A DNA stretch of 64,000 nucleotides, taken from assembly GCA_020912385.1 (NCBI GenBank), contig CP087222.1, positions 744,001-808,000 of the forward strand. Direction: 5' to 3'. Position 1 is the stretch's first letter; each line of letters starts with the position of its first letter. This DNA is from Neofusicoccum parvum. Lineage: Eukaryota; Ascomycota; Dothideomycetes; Botryosphaeriales; Botryosphaeriaceae. Under the pieces are notes generated by a model, which worked only from the letters and a program-made list of their open reading frames with translations, was not told where the DNA came from and did no database searches. Shown in pieces: positions 44,150-55,318 of this stretch. The position numbers and the translations under genes are program-made.

Positions 44150-45558
44150 TTACCGTCTGTTGTCCCAGCTCGCATTTTCTGTGATTGACCCAGATCTCTT
44201 TGACTGGGTTTCAATTTCTGTTATTACAGTGATGCGGCCTTCCTGATTATTCACCAACACGTCCTCGTCGCTTCCCTGGCGCTTCGTTTGGTCCAAGTAC
44301 GTCCCCATTGCAGTGGCGCCGATGGTCGTCTCATTGAGCCCCATCTTCGTCGATCCCTTTCTCCGTTTACTCTGTTTGCTGTTGTCGCCCATGTTGTCGA
44401 GGGAAATTCCCTGGCCGGGTGTCACATCACTCGCGCCTTTGTCGTATCTCTGGTAATCATCTGTGCTCCCCCTCCCACGTATTTTGTGCCAGAATGGACG
44501 TAACATCGGCATGGAGGCGGTGCAGAGGGTGATGCAAAGCTCGGTTGACGACCATAGAATAGGGCTAACGCTCTCGTCTACGTGGAGACAAGAATGATCA
44601 GTGCTAGCTCTGCCTTGAACTCCATAGTACTTACATGTATAGTCGGCCCTTCCAGACAAGCGCTTCAACTCTATTGCGCGGGCGATCCCGGACGCTCCAG
44701 CACTTCATCGCGTTCAGTGTCCATACCTCATGAACATTAGAATGCCGTACTCACAACACACCGAGACTCATGGAGATGCCAATAAGCCGCTTCTCCTTTT
44801 TCTTCATGTTGAGATTCCAGAGGATTGCCCAGGGCAGGAACGCCAGCACGAAGTCGCAAATAACGGACGTCACTATGGGGAAAAGTCAGTTTCGCCTTTC
44901 TCTGCTGTCCAACAACGTAAGCTGACCTCCAACGCCGACAGAAAGGTTGGTGAATGCCTCTGTGCCCATCCAACACTTTGCTTTCACGGTCGGATCCCAG
45001 ACTCCCTTGATCGGATCACACCGGATGAAGTCGAACAATGCGCACAGGACGCAGATGACGGTGGCGGCGACGACACAAGCCCAGAGGACGATTTTATGCC
45101 AGGTGAATATGACGATCCGTAGCAGGAAGAAGGCCACGCAGGCCTTGCTTGTCGCAATTCCGATAATGCCTACCAGGTCAGCGGAAGGGATGAGAGCGGA
45201 AGAGCCGGAGTGTGAGACCTACAGAAAGTTTGGCCAATGATGGTGATCTTAGCTGCCAGGGCAGCCTGTTTGCCGCCCAGCGCTTCAGCATGTTGCCCGT
45301 ACCCCTCGGTCGCAGCGTGTGAACACACCGCGGAGTAGCACAGCAACATCACCTGGGCCACGTTCGTTACCACTCCTTTTGCAATCCACGAAGGACGATA
45401 TTTACCCACGAGAATGTTGCCATGTGGTCATCCCAGCCCAGGGACCGGTTGATCCGAGCCTTGGTGTACAGCCTGGGAAAGACGAAGAGCATGGCCAGGA
45501 ACGACTGACCAAGCATGACGCCAATGATGGTCGGCCCCAGGCCTCCCAGCGTCTTCAT
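44150..45558 (-). CDS. Rhodopsin-like seven-helix fungal integral membrane protein
   Basis: Several short exons on the minus strand, starting MKTLGGLGPTIIGVMLGQSF at 45558. Helices in order are GVMLGQSFLAMLFVFPRLYT, the WDDHMATFSWVNIVL motif (position of the family's 'DD' signature), SWIAKGVVTNVAQVMLLCYS, GIIGIATSKACVAFFLLRIV, HKIVLWACVVAATVICVLCA (followed by LFDFIRCDPIKGVWDPTVKA) and SVICDFVLAFLPWAILWNLN. It ends in a charged cytosolic tail. The CDP..gvWD...ka.CW pattern is diagnostic of the fungal 'rhodopsin domain' family found beside many metabolite clusters. These are not retinal proteins. Function is unknown. The gene is convergent with the regulator, ending only 110 bp from its stop. 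Confidence 0.83.
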
Positions 45559-46433
45559 TGTGGCGTTCGCGGGAAGGAATGGAGAGAAGAGCCCAGTGCC
45601 GAAACGACGAGCGGTGAAGGCAGGTGAATGGACGAGAAATCCATGATATACAGTATCAGAGGCGAGACGCTGATTCTCTGCAGGGAGTGAGCATCGTTCA
45701 AGCATTCGAGTCAGCGCCTGTAATAGGCTGCAAGGGGCGGGGAGGAGGCTCGTATGCACAACCTGTCCCTGCTGTTCGTCGGACGGCCCTCCGAGGAGTC
45801 CCCAAAGAGCGAGCAATCAAGTAAATCTCCCGAATCAGAGGAGGATGAATAGCCATTGAAACGCGCGGAGGGCGGGCCGTGCCGTTCACTCGGGTCGGGT
45901 CCTTGCCGCATCCGGCAATGGGTCCACCAGATGGGCGAGTCAGATCTCCGCTAAAAACCGAACGTCAACCTCCGCAGTCATGCACACGCTCGTCTAACAC
46001 CGATCCCTGCGAGCTGTGCTCCACATGTCTTGGAGAAATCAGCTCACTGACGGTTCGGCAGTTGCGTTCAGGCACGCTGGGCGGCACCGATCTTCCACTC
46101 CGTAGGTAACAGTTGGCGAGAGATGCGCGCTAGATACGAACCGCACCCCGGGCCCCGGATTGTGTCTTTCCTCAGTCGCGGAATTGCAAAATGCTCCTGG
46201 CGCGATCCGAGGGCCACTGAGTAATGGCCCACGAACCACGCCTGCGGCACAGCAATGGCATCCAGACCGATGCGATGGTCCCCTCCCCTGGGGGCATTGA
46301 ATCGTCTTATTAACTGCATTCTAGGGCCCTCCCACCGCTCAGGAGCCCATACACACCCCCCATCGCTTCCAGTGTGCGGGAACTGTTTCAGTCTTCAGGT
46401 TTTCTCCCTCTTTCTCTCTGCTCTCCAAACGCC
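45559..46433. other. Divergent intergenic: rhodopsin-like gene and P450
   Basis: About 0.9 kb carrying the promoters of both genes. The leader before the P450 start is pyrimidine-rich (TTTTCTCCCTCTTTCTCTCTGCTCTCC at 46401-46425). No other coding sequence. Confidence 0.5.
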
Positions 46434-48258
46434 ATGGCCCTCCTGACCTTGACCCTGGTGCTCGTCGCCACCTTTGCGGCCTGGCGGTACTATTTCCATC
46501 CGCTGCGCCGCATCCCGGGCCCGTTCCTGGCAAAGTTCACGGATGCCCTGCGCTTCTTCGACACTGCAGGCGGCCGGACCGAGCTCACGCACCGTCTGCT
46601 GCACGCAAAGTACGGCCCGGTGGTCAGGATTGGCCCGAACACGGTCAGCTTAAGTGATCCGGAGTGCATCAAGCTCATCTACTCCAACAAGGCCAACTTC
46701 CCCAAGGTGGGACACCACGTCCTGTCTCCTGCCGGGATGTAGCAGCAGCTGACGAGCATTCGCAGAGTGACTTCTACGCGGTCAATGACGTGACCCAGAA
46801 CGGCCAGCGCGTGTGCACCCTCTTTGGCACGCGGGACAATGCTTTCCACACGAAGCTCCGCGCCCCGGTGCAGAAGTACTACAAGGTCTCGGCGCTGCTG
46901 AAGCTCGAGCCTCGCGTCAACAAGATCATTGAGAACTTCTGCTCCAGGCTGGAGGAGCAGTTCGTGCGTCCTGGCAAGCCTTGTGATATTGCTGAGTGGT
47001 TCCTTTACTGTGAGTTAAACAGCTCTGCATCATGCCTGGAGGGTTGCAGTGATTGATACTGACCGGTGGAAGACGCCTGGGACGCCATTTCGGACGTCAC
47101 CTTCAGCAAGCCCATCAAAGAAGGCTTCCTCAACAAGGGCGGTGACATTGATGACCTCCTCTCGACGGCCGAACAAGCACTCGACTACTTCGCCGCGGTA
47201 CGTCTCCAGAGCCGCAACCACCCAACACCCACCACGTGCTGACATGAAAACCCCCCGACCAGGTCGGCCAAATCCCCATCCTCGACGAAGTCCTCGACAA
47301 GAACCCCGTCCACCGCGTCGGCCCGCCCTCATTTCAAGGCAAGTCCCTATCTCTCTCCGCCCGCCCCAACACCGCACGCAAGGCTGACGAACCCGGCACA
47401 GCCGCCGCCGACTTCTGCGTCAAGAAGCTCGTCGCGCGCACCACGGGGGTCGAGACCAACGACACGGCCAACCAGGACTACCTCGACCACTTCCTCGCGA
47501 TCAAGGCCGAGGACCCGGGCAACGTCAACGACGGCACCGTGGTCGGGTGGATGCTGCTCAACATCCTGGCGGGCGCGGACACGACGGCGACGACGCTGAC
47601 GGCGGTGCTGTACCACCTGCTGCGCAACCCGGCGGCGCACGCGCGGCTGCGGGCGGAGCTGGAGGCGGCGGCGCTGCGGCGGCCGGTGGCCTACGCCGAC
47701 GCGGCGGCGCTGCCGTACCTGGACGCCGTCGTCAAGGAGGCGCTGCGCGTGCACCCGGGCGTCGGCCTGCTGCTCGAGCGCGTCGTGCCGGCCGAGGGCC
47801 TGGCGCTGCCCGCCGGCGGCGGCTTCCTGCCCGCCGGCACCGTCGTCGGCATGAACGCCTGGGTCGTCAACAACGACAAGGCCGTGTACGGGCCCGACGC
47901 CGACGCCTTCCGCCCCGAGCGGTGGCTGCGACAGGACGGCGAGGCCGAGGACGCGTTCGAGGAGCGGGCGAAGCGCATGCGCGACACGAGCCTCAGCTTC
48001 GGCGCGGGCAGGCGCGTGTGTCTGGGCAAGGAGCTGAGCCTGTTTGAGATTTACAAGGCGGTGCCGACGGTGCTGGGGCTGTTTGATGTAAGTGTCTTCC
48101 CTTCCCGGTTGATCTGGGGGGCGTTGTGGGTTGCTGACGGGAGGCGCGTGCAGTTTGAGTTGGTGGACCCGAAGAAGGAGTGGGAGCTGACGAACTCGTG
48201 GTTTGTGAGGGTCAAGGGTGTGAATGTGATGGTGAAGCCAAGGGTGGTGCCGAACTGA
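46434..48258 (+). CDS. Cytochrome P450 monooxygenase (pisatin-demethylase-like class)
   Basis: This is a membrane-anchored heme monooxygenase with about six exons. It starts MALLTLTLVLVATFAAWRYY (N-terminal anchor), then HPLRRIPGPFLAKFTDALRF. The I-helix oxygen-binding motif is in NILAGADTTATTLTAVLYHL, ExxR in VVKEALRVHPGVGLLLERVV, and the PERW-type motif in DAFRPERWLRQDG. The heme-binding loop is SFGAGRRVCLGKELSLFEIY, with its Cys thiolate. It ends MVKPRVVPN at the stop at 48256-48258. The start of the helical core (YGPVVRIGPNTVSLSDPECI) resembles CYP57-like enzymes, many of which demethylate or hydroxylate aromatic phytoalexins. That assignment is approximate. Exons 5-6 are very G/C-rich. 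It is transcribed in the same direction as the second P450 and the reductase. Confidence 0.9.
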
Positions 48259-49088
48259 AGGTGAGTGGGCGGAGCCGTTGGTAAGTGACTGGGGATTTGC
48301 TGTCCGAGTGTTCAAACCGGTTGACGTATCAAGTAATCTAGAGAGTAGTAATGTTATCTTAATACCGCTTCTTGCATCTCTCTTCCTTCCCCAATATTGA
48401 CCGTCTTGTCGGTTGAAGATGAGTTTTGTCCAAACACGCCGTGGGCCGGTGAAGTAGACCCGCTCATGACCATGCTGTCATGGCTGTCAATCGCGCCGGC
48501 CGTCACTTTAGACACCCACTGATGTTACCCAAGAGCTCTGGGCGGATTGAGTATTCATCTGAAGCCAACCGAGCCACATGGTCCACGGAGCTGACAGCGT
48601 CAACAGACCAGATCGTGGCCGGAAGCATAAGCGCAAGCTCCGGCGTGGCCCCTGCATTGGAGGTCCTCGACGGCAGATGCTGCAGGACGGACCAGGGCCC
48701 GTCGCGCAGCTGGAGACCGGCAGCCGGGGCAGGCGCGACATGACAGGCGCCGGCAGCGGGAAGAGCGCAGCATGACTCGACCCCTGTGCGGCGGGCTGGC
48801 TTCTCTCCTGCCAGCCAATCGCCCGCGGACCGTGGAATTCGACGGTCACTCGCGTGGAGCAGGCACGGCAGCCGCTCGCCCACTCGCCCACTCGCCCACT
48901 CGCCCGTCCATCCAGCTCCGGCGCACAGACGGCCGCAGCCCGGGCCCAGCGCGAACATGGCAATCGCCCCGCCCCGCGCAGGGAGAGCAAGATAAGTGCC
49001 GCCGTGCGTACATAACAATGATTCCGCCGTGAGCCTGCGTGGCCGCGCCGCTGCAGCTCGACGGCCTCCCCTCGCCTGCCGGCCCATC
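48259..49088. other. Intergenic between the two P450 genes
   Basis: The 3' flank of P450-1 and the promoter of P450-2. It contains an octamer array at 48875-48906 (next entry). ORFs on both strands have no support. Confidence 0.5.
48875..48906. repeat. Tandem octamer CTCGCCCA x4 upstream of P450-2
   Basis: Four consecutive 8-bp units (the last with one change) end 182 bp before the P450-2 start. The regular spacing in a promoter position could provide clustered binding sites. Plain slippage is the simpler explanation. Confidence 0.75.
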
Positions 49089-50876
49089 ATGCTGGAGCAC
49101 CCCTACGCGGCCTGTGCGGCGGCCGTGGTGCTGTACTGCCTGTGTGGCGCCGCCTACCGCCTCTTCCTGTCGCCCCTCGCCAGCTTCCCCGGACCCAGGC
49201 TGGCGGCGCTGACGCTATGGTACGAGTACTACTACGACGGCATCAGGCGCGGCCAGTACACCTTCAAGATCAAGGAGCTGCACGACCAATACGGTACCGC
49301 GCTCCTGCTGCCCCCCCAGACCGCGCCCCCCGCCTGACCGTGCCGCCGCAGGGCCCGTTGTCCGCATCTCGCCGCACGAGCTCCACGTCAACGACCCGTC
49401 CTTCATCGACACGCTCTACGCCTCGGGCGGCAGGAAGCGCGACAAGCACCGCTTCTACACCCGCCAGTTCGGCCTCGACCAGGCCGGCTTCGGCACCGTC
49501 CCGCACGACCACCACCGCCTGCGCCGCGCCGCCTTCAACCGCTTCTTCTCGCGCCAGAGCGTCGCCAAGCTCGAGCCGTCCATCCAGCGCGTCGTCGCCA
49601 AGCTATGCGCCCAGCTGGAGAAGCACCAGGGCACCGGCCGCCCCGTCAACCTGTGCGACGCCTTCGGCTGCATGGCCACCGACGTCGTCTCGCGCTACGC
49701 CTTCGGCTACAGCTACAACTTCCTCGACTCCGACTCCTTCCTGCCGAACCTGACCAAGGGCATTGACGCCGGGATGGCCATGGGCGCCACCGTCAAGCAG
49801 TTCCCCTGGCTGCTGTCGTTCCTGCACGCCCTGCCCGAGGACTGGACCAGGAAGCTGATGCCGGACATGGCGCCGTATCTCGACTTCCAGCGGAGCATGA
49901 TGAAGGCCATTGACCAGGTGCACAAGGAGGAGAAGGAGGGCCTGGGCAAGAAGACGGATGCCGGTACCACCATTTTCCACGAGATCCTGCGCGGAGACCT
50001 GCCTGAGCGGGAGAAGCAGACGCCCAGGCTGTGGCAGGAGGGCCAGGCCGTCATCGGCGCTGGTGAGTTTTTTCTTTCTTTTCTCGGCTTACTGGACTCA
50101 GCGCGCTCTACTGCGGCGTCGGTCGTTCAAGATCGGCAAGTATCACGGCCCCTCAGCTGACACGGCCCAGGAACCGAGACCGTCAACTGGGCCCTGTGCG
50201 TCACCATGTACTACCTGCTCTCCCAGCCCTCCACGCTGGCCAAACTCCAGTCCGAGCTGTCCCAAGCGATGCCGGATCCGAACGTGATCCCGACCTGGTA
50301 CTCGCTGGAGCACTACCCCTACCTCTCCGGCACCATAGCCGAAGGCCTCCGGCTCTCGTACGGCCTGGCCACGCGCCTCGCTCGCGTCTCGCCCGACGAG
50401 CCCCTGCGCTTCCGCAGCTGGGACGGCAGCGTCGACAGGATCATCCCGGCGGGCATCCCCGTGGGCATGACGGCGGTGCACATCCATCACGACCCGAGGA
50501 TCTTCCCGGATCCGGACACGTTCGCCCCGGAGCGGTGGTTGAATGAGAAGGGCGAGAGGAGGAAGGACCTGGATGGGTTTCTGCTGAGCTTCTCGAAGGG
50601 GAACAGGCAGTGCCTGGGCATGAAGTGAGTGCGGAGCTCTTTGATTTTCTTCCCCCTCTCCCTTTGAGCCTGAGAGCGGAAATGCTGACATGCTCCGGCA
50701 GTCTTGCGTATGCTGAGATGCACATTGCTCTCGTGACGGTGCTTCGCCGTCTGGGCGACCGCATGGAGCTGTTCGAGACTGACATCGATGACATTCGCGT
50801 TCAGCGTGATTTCTTCGTTCCGAAGACGAAAGTTGGCACGAAGGGCGTGCGTGTTCTGATCAAGAGCAAGGTGTAG
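49089..50876 (+). CDS. Cytochrome P450 monooxygenase (trichodiene-oxygenase-like class)
   Basis: Four exons. It starts MLEHPYAACAAAVVLYCLCG (membrane anchor), then LFLSPLASFPGPRLAALTLW and YEYYYDGIRRGQYTFKIKEL. Splicing gives YGPVVRISPHELHVNDPSFI. The body includes RRAAFNRFFSRQSVAKLEPS and ATDVVSRYAFGYSYNFLDSD. The I-helix motif straddles an intron (VIGA|GTETVNWALC). ExxR is in GTIAEGLRLSYGLATRLARV, the PERW motif in DTFAPERWLNEKGERRKDLD, and the heme loop in SFSKGNRQCLGMNLAYAEMH, also across an intron. It ends at the TAG at 50874-50876. The W-Y-E-Y-Y-D and R-SKGNRQCLG-NLA style fits P450s of the CYP58-65 type seen in sesquiterpene and polyketide clusters. The substrate is unknown, and no terpene cyclase lies nearby. 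Confidence 0.9.
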
Positions 50877-52063
50877 TGATTGCTGGAGCATGCGTGTAAG
50901 AATCGCTCGAGCAGCAGTGCGAGGCATTTCGACCTGCGTCCTGGCGATTAATTGGAACGAATATGTACATCTTAATACCCACGCTTCTGGTTCCCCTCTA
51001 AGTGCCTGCCCCGCAGAACGGCTAATCTGATCAATGGCAAGCTTGACGTGTCTCCCATGTCTGATTTTGTTCTCGGAGAGCACCTGGTGGAAGTGCTATA
51101 GCGGGGCGGCGCATGCCCAGTGCTCGAGATCCCCGGCCGAGTTTCGATCTCAGCTGCCAGCCAGCAAAGGCCGTTAACTCCACCGATAAACTACTGGGCC
51201 TCCACCCAAGGGAGGGCAGCCGATAGGACGATCAGGGCTTGACAGCCGAGGCTGGCGTTAGTTCAGCCAACGCGCGTACCTCATTGGCGGCGGCACAACT
51301 ATTCGTCCGCACGCAGCACCACACGTACGTTACTCGACTGGCGAGCGGCTGGACGAGTCGTGCCTGGGTCCAGCAGAGAGAACAGGATCGGACCGGATGT
51401 CGCAGATCATGCCTCGAAGCAGAAGAAGCCGAGGCAACTCTGCAGTGCTGGGCACGTCAACCCGACTGGTCGTCAGATTCCTGGCCGCTGCTCCCCAACA
51501 GAAACGCCGCTTCGTTATGGACTCATGTAAGCTCCGCTCTTTCGAAACACACTGCCAGGCGGCATACGACAGCGACGCCGTTTCGTAAGGCTGACGCGCC
51601 GTCCTCCTGCCGTTGAACTCTGTTCCTGTGGCGGGCTAGTGCTTGCCGGAAGGAGATGCCTTGCCGTTTACAATTAACAAGACGCTCTTGTGCGGTGGCC
51701 CAAAAGAGAAGTGCAAACACATCAGCAGGGGCGAACGAGCGGCGGGTAAATTGCGACTTAGCGGGCCCTTCTTACACGTTATGCCTTATGCCTCCTGTCA
51801 CCAAGCACTCAGCTGATCGTATGCCTGGTGCTCTCTTGCTGCGGGCAAGTCCGCTCCATGTCGTGCTCCAGACAAAAGCAGAGCGGGCCCTTGCGAACAG
51901 ACAGCGGTCTGCATTTCCGACAAGAGGAAGAGCGAGCGTGAGCACGACCGACAGACGGGAGCCCGCACTTGATATAAGAGCCCCGAGCAAACACTAAACA
52001 GCCCTCCTTCCTAAATCCCCCGACCGCTTTCCGACCCGGCCCCGACACTAACACATCACTGCC
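50877..52063. other. Intergenic, 1.2 kb
   Basis: This separates P450-2 from the reductase gene on the same strand. Apart from a TATA-like site close to the reductase (next entry), I see no gene or repeat. Confidence 0.5.
51973..51978 (+). promoter_or_regulatory. TATA-like box upstream of the NmrA-like reductase gene
   Basis: TATAAG in the context CTTGATATAAGAGCC, 86-91 bp before the ATG at 52064. Position and sequence fit a core promoter. Not proven. Confidence 0.4.
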
Positions 52064-53274
52064 ATGCTCCGCGTAGGCGTAGCGGGAGGGACCGGAGGCC
52101 TCGGCCGGACCATCGTCGAACACATCGCAAACACCCAGCTCTACGCCGTCTACGTGCTGACAAGGAGCGTGCGTATCTGATCGCCACCCCCGTTCCGCCA
52201 ATCCCTTCGCTGACCTCCGCCCCAGGCCACAGGTGTGATCGGCCGCCGCGGCATCCAGGCCTTGGTGCTCGACTACTCATCGCCCGCCGCCATCGCCGCC
52301 GTCCTGCGTGCCGAGCACATCGACACCGTCATCTCCGTCATCGGCATCCTGTCCGAAGACGACCACCAGGCGCAGCTGAACCTGATCGACGGCGCCGCGC
52401 AGTCCGGCACCGTCACTCGTTTCGCGCCGAGCGAGTACGGCTGGGACTATGAGGAGGCGTTGAAGCAGTGAGTGATGCTCCCTCCCCAACAAACCCGCCG
52501 TCAAAGCAAAGCGCACTCCCCGACACCCCCCCGGCTTACGCGGCGCTCCTGGGCCAGCGGCTTCCCGCCCACGATCCCCGGGCTCGGCGAGTACAGGCCG
52601 GCGGCGTTCAAGGCGGCGGCGGCGGCGCGGCTGCGCGGCACCGCGGGCCTGCGGTGGACGCGCGTGGTCAGCGGGCTGCTCATGGACTTCTTCGGCCACC
52701 CGCACCAGCCGGCGCCCGGCTTCCCGGTCGCGGTCGCGCTGGACGTCGAGAACGCGCGCGCGGCCATCCCCGGCGACGGCAACGCCGGCGTCGTGCTGAC
52801 GCACTCGGCCGACGTGGGCGCGTTCGTCGCCAGGCTGCTGGGCCTGCGCGAGTGGCCCGAGAGGTGCTTCGTGGTGGGCGACCGGCTGACGTGGAACGAG
52901 GCGCTGGTCTGGGCGGAGAGGGCGAGGGGTGAGTTGCGAGCGGCAAAAGGGGAAAAGGAAACCCCTTGTCGTCCTTCTGGCTGACGTGGGACGCAGGGCA
53001 GATGTTCGACATGCGGTACGACGCCGTGGACGACCTGAAGCAGGGCCGCGTGACGGAGCTGCCGGCCAACGTGCAGCGGTACTCGGTCGTGCCGAAGCAG
53101 CTGCTGGACGGCCTGTTCTGCGTCTGGGGCATCGCGTTCGTCGAGGGCTGGTTCGACTTCCCCGAGGACACGCTGAAGGAGCTGTTCCCGGACATGAGAC
53201 CGAGGTCTTTTGAGGACTTGATGCGCGCGTGTTGGGCCGGGAGGGGCGACAGAGAGCTCGCCAGGCCGGTGTAG
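52064..53274 (+). CDS. NmrA-like/isoflavone-reductase-like NAD(P)-binding protein
   Basis: Four exons on the plus strand. The start MLRVGVAGGTGGLGRTIVEH carries the GxxGxxG Rossmann motif. After intron 1, ATGVIGRRGIQALVLDYSSP and HIDTVISVIGILSEDDHQAQ follow. RFAPSEYGWDYEEALK corresponds to the 'rF.PSefG' segment of the isoflavone-reductase-like family. Intron 2 restores HGFPPTIPGLGEYRPAAFKA. Later segments are LRWTRVVSGLLMDFFGHPHQ and VVLTHSADVGAFVARLLGLR. The last exon starts QMFDMRYDAVDDLKQGRVTE and ends RGDRELARPV. Members reduce aromatic or terpenoid intermediates with NADPH or act as redox sensors. Its place behind two P450s and a regulator suggests metabolite tailoring. The substrate is unknown. 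Confidence 0.86.
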
Positions 53275-53854
53275 GGGCCGGGGAGCCCTCGTCTTTTTCG
53301 ATCGGGAGCTGCTTTGTCCCAGCTCGGCCACCACTGCCTTCGAGTGTGAAAGTAATGTAATGTTGTTGGATGAAGCATCGATATGACCGCAGGGTATCCC
53401 GGCGAACGTGGATTAGTGTTCAAATAGCGCCATATGAATATGCAATTAAAGGGGACAGCTTCTCGATTGGGCCAGCCATGTAGTGAGCAGATCAAACTGC
53501 CGGATTTGGTTCACATTTTTGGGCGGTACGGAGGAATCCGGGACGGCAGGCGGGCCGGCGCGGGCAAGCTTGGGGCAGACGAAAGGACGCTATACGGAGC
53601 CCGTTCCGTTTTCATGTGAACATCCCTTGGGTGAAAACTTCCTCGGTCCATTTCACTCTGCTCTCGCGAATGCGGTGCTCAATTTAAGCTGTGCCAGGCA
53701 ACCCCTCAACTCTACCTCCCACTGGCCCGTCGGTGCAGAAGGGGGGAGAAGAGACTCCAGCTCGCGTTACAAATTCCCATGCCCCACGTCAAACGCAGAC
53801 AGACATCTGTCCCTTTTCCCTCGACGGGATGCGCCTCAGCTCCGGGGGCTCGAC
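53275..53854. other. Convergent intergenic
   Basis: The 3' flanks of the reductase gene and the small secreted-protein gene. No supported feature. Confidence 0.5.
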
Positions 53855-54296
53855 TCACGCGGAGCCTCCTCCGGCCGGATAGCACACCTCGTCGAAATGC
53901 TCAAAGTAGCTCGAGTTGTCCGGAATCAACGAGACCCCGCTCGAGTAGTGGTCGTAGAACCAACACCCCTCGTACACCTGCGCAAACCCCACCGACAGGC
54001 AGAGGTCGTTCTTGCGGCAGTCGTCGAGGCAGCTCTCCAGCGTTGCGCCGGGCAGCTCGTTCATGATCTGAGAGTAGTCGCCCTGTCAGGCGCGCGTCAG
54101 TGTCCGGTGGGCGGTCTGCGTGTGAGGGGAGGAAGCCTACGGGGATTCTGGTCCAGCCGCGCACGCCGCAGACGGGGAAGGCGGTGACGGTGGGATCGGC
54201 TGGGGCCAGGTCGGTACGGCTGGGCCGGGGCGCGTGATCGGGGAGAGGATTGGCGTGGGCGGAGGCCAGGAGAGGGAGAAGGTGGCGTGGTCGCAT
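53855..54296 (-). CDS. Small cysteine-rich secreted protein (PAN/apple-like)
   Basis: Two exons on the minus strand; the intron (GTAGGC...GACAG) joins TRIP to GDYSQIMNELPGATLESCLD in phase. The product is about 120 residues. It starts MRPRHLLPLLASAHANPLPD, a plausible signal sequence. Six cysteines follow: VCGVRGW, SCLDDC, NDLC, GCWF and EVC. The arrangement (C-G-x-x-G-W ... L-x-x-C-x-x-x-C-x-x-x-x-x-C-x-S-x-G-F ... C-W-x-Y/F) resembles the small PAN/apple-like secreted proteins of filamentous fungi. Some of these sit in apoplastic secretomes. No function is assigned, and being an effector is possible but unsupported. Confidence 0.7.
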
Positions 54297-55318
54297 GTTG
54301 GATGTGCTGCTGTTTATTCGTTCACGGTTTCGATCCCGATGCTTTGTTCAAGAAGACCGACGGACAATAGGAATGAAGTACTGTAGCGAGTCGACAAGGG
54401 AAAGAGGGGCAGAAGGAGGGGGCAAGAAGAAGTCTTATCGTCTGGCCTCTGACCGTCAGGTTTGGGCTCAGATAATATGGGCGTTGCCCATATGCGTACA
54501 AGCATCCGTAATTCTTGGAAGAAGGCGTACAAATCGGTTTGATGTGGGCAGGTGTCCGGCTTGGTGCCTCTCAGGAAGAACGTGAGTTTCAATGCTACAT
54601 CACACTCGAGCACATGGTGCTGCGGTATCTTGCAGACCTTTCGAGGCTTTCCCCATAGTAAATCGGAAGACACACCGGGCCAGGCGGCTGTACGACTCCG
54701 TTAAATGAGGGTTCCATCTCCGGTAATGGTGGGCGTACAGCTCCGCAGTCACGGTGATGATGGAGTTAAGAAGATTCCCACGGTAGCACAAGCTCTCCAT
54801 TCGTTCCGAACTCTCATTGGCTTGCTTCATCTCTTGGCACTCTATTTGATGGTTGGCCCTAAGCTGGGGTTTCTCGAAGCAACGTGCTTACCACGAAGTA
54901 ATGCGTGTTCTCAGCCAAGTGCAATGAAGTAATTCCCCGCGAGGCATACTAGGTTTAAGCGTCGCTTTTCCAGCTGCCATTCAATCACGCACTTAGAGCC
55001 CTGGTAACGAGTTGTACTTTGAACTCCGGCTATTTTGGTGGAAGCCGTGTCCCGACACTTCAAATGGGCCTACCAAGACTGTTGCCCCTCACGTCTTCAT
55101 CGGTCTATTGTGTCTGGCCCGCTTGAAGAGGGCCACGATGCTACCACGGTTTTGCAAAAATGATTTTGGTGTTGCGAGATCCACACTTTGGAACGAGTGA
55201 CCGTAACCAATTTCCTTTGTTGCTTGCGCAGCTCTGGAAGAAGGAAGTCCTGGCTTATCATATTGAAGCATGGTATCGGTAGGTCGGTCCCGTTTCCCTT
55301 GCATGTCCAGCCCTGCAA
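54297..55318. other. AT-richer intergenic
   Basis: Composition drops in G/C compared with the flanks. Only short broken ORFs occur. It lies upstream of the CorA-like pseudogene and may include its lost 5' part. Confidence 0.4.

Noticed and set aside
51100..51200. Possible tRNA B-box-like GTTTCGATCTC
   Set aside because: I could not build an A-box or a cloverleaf around it.
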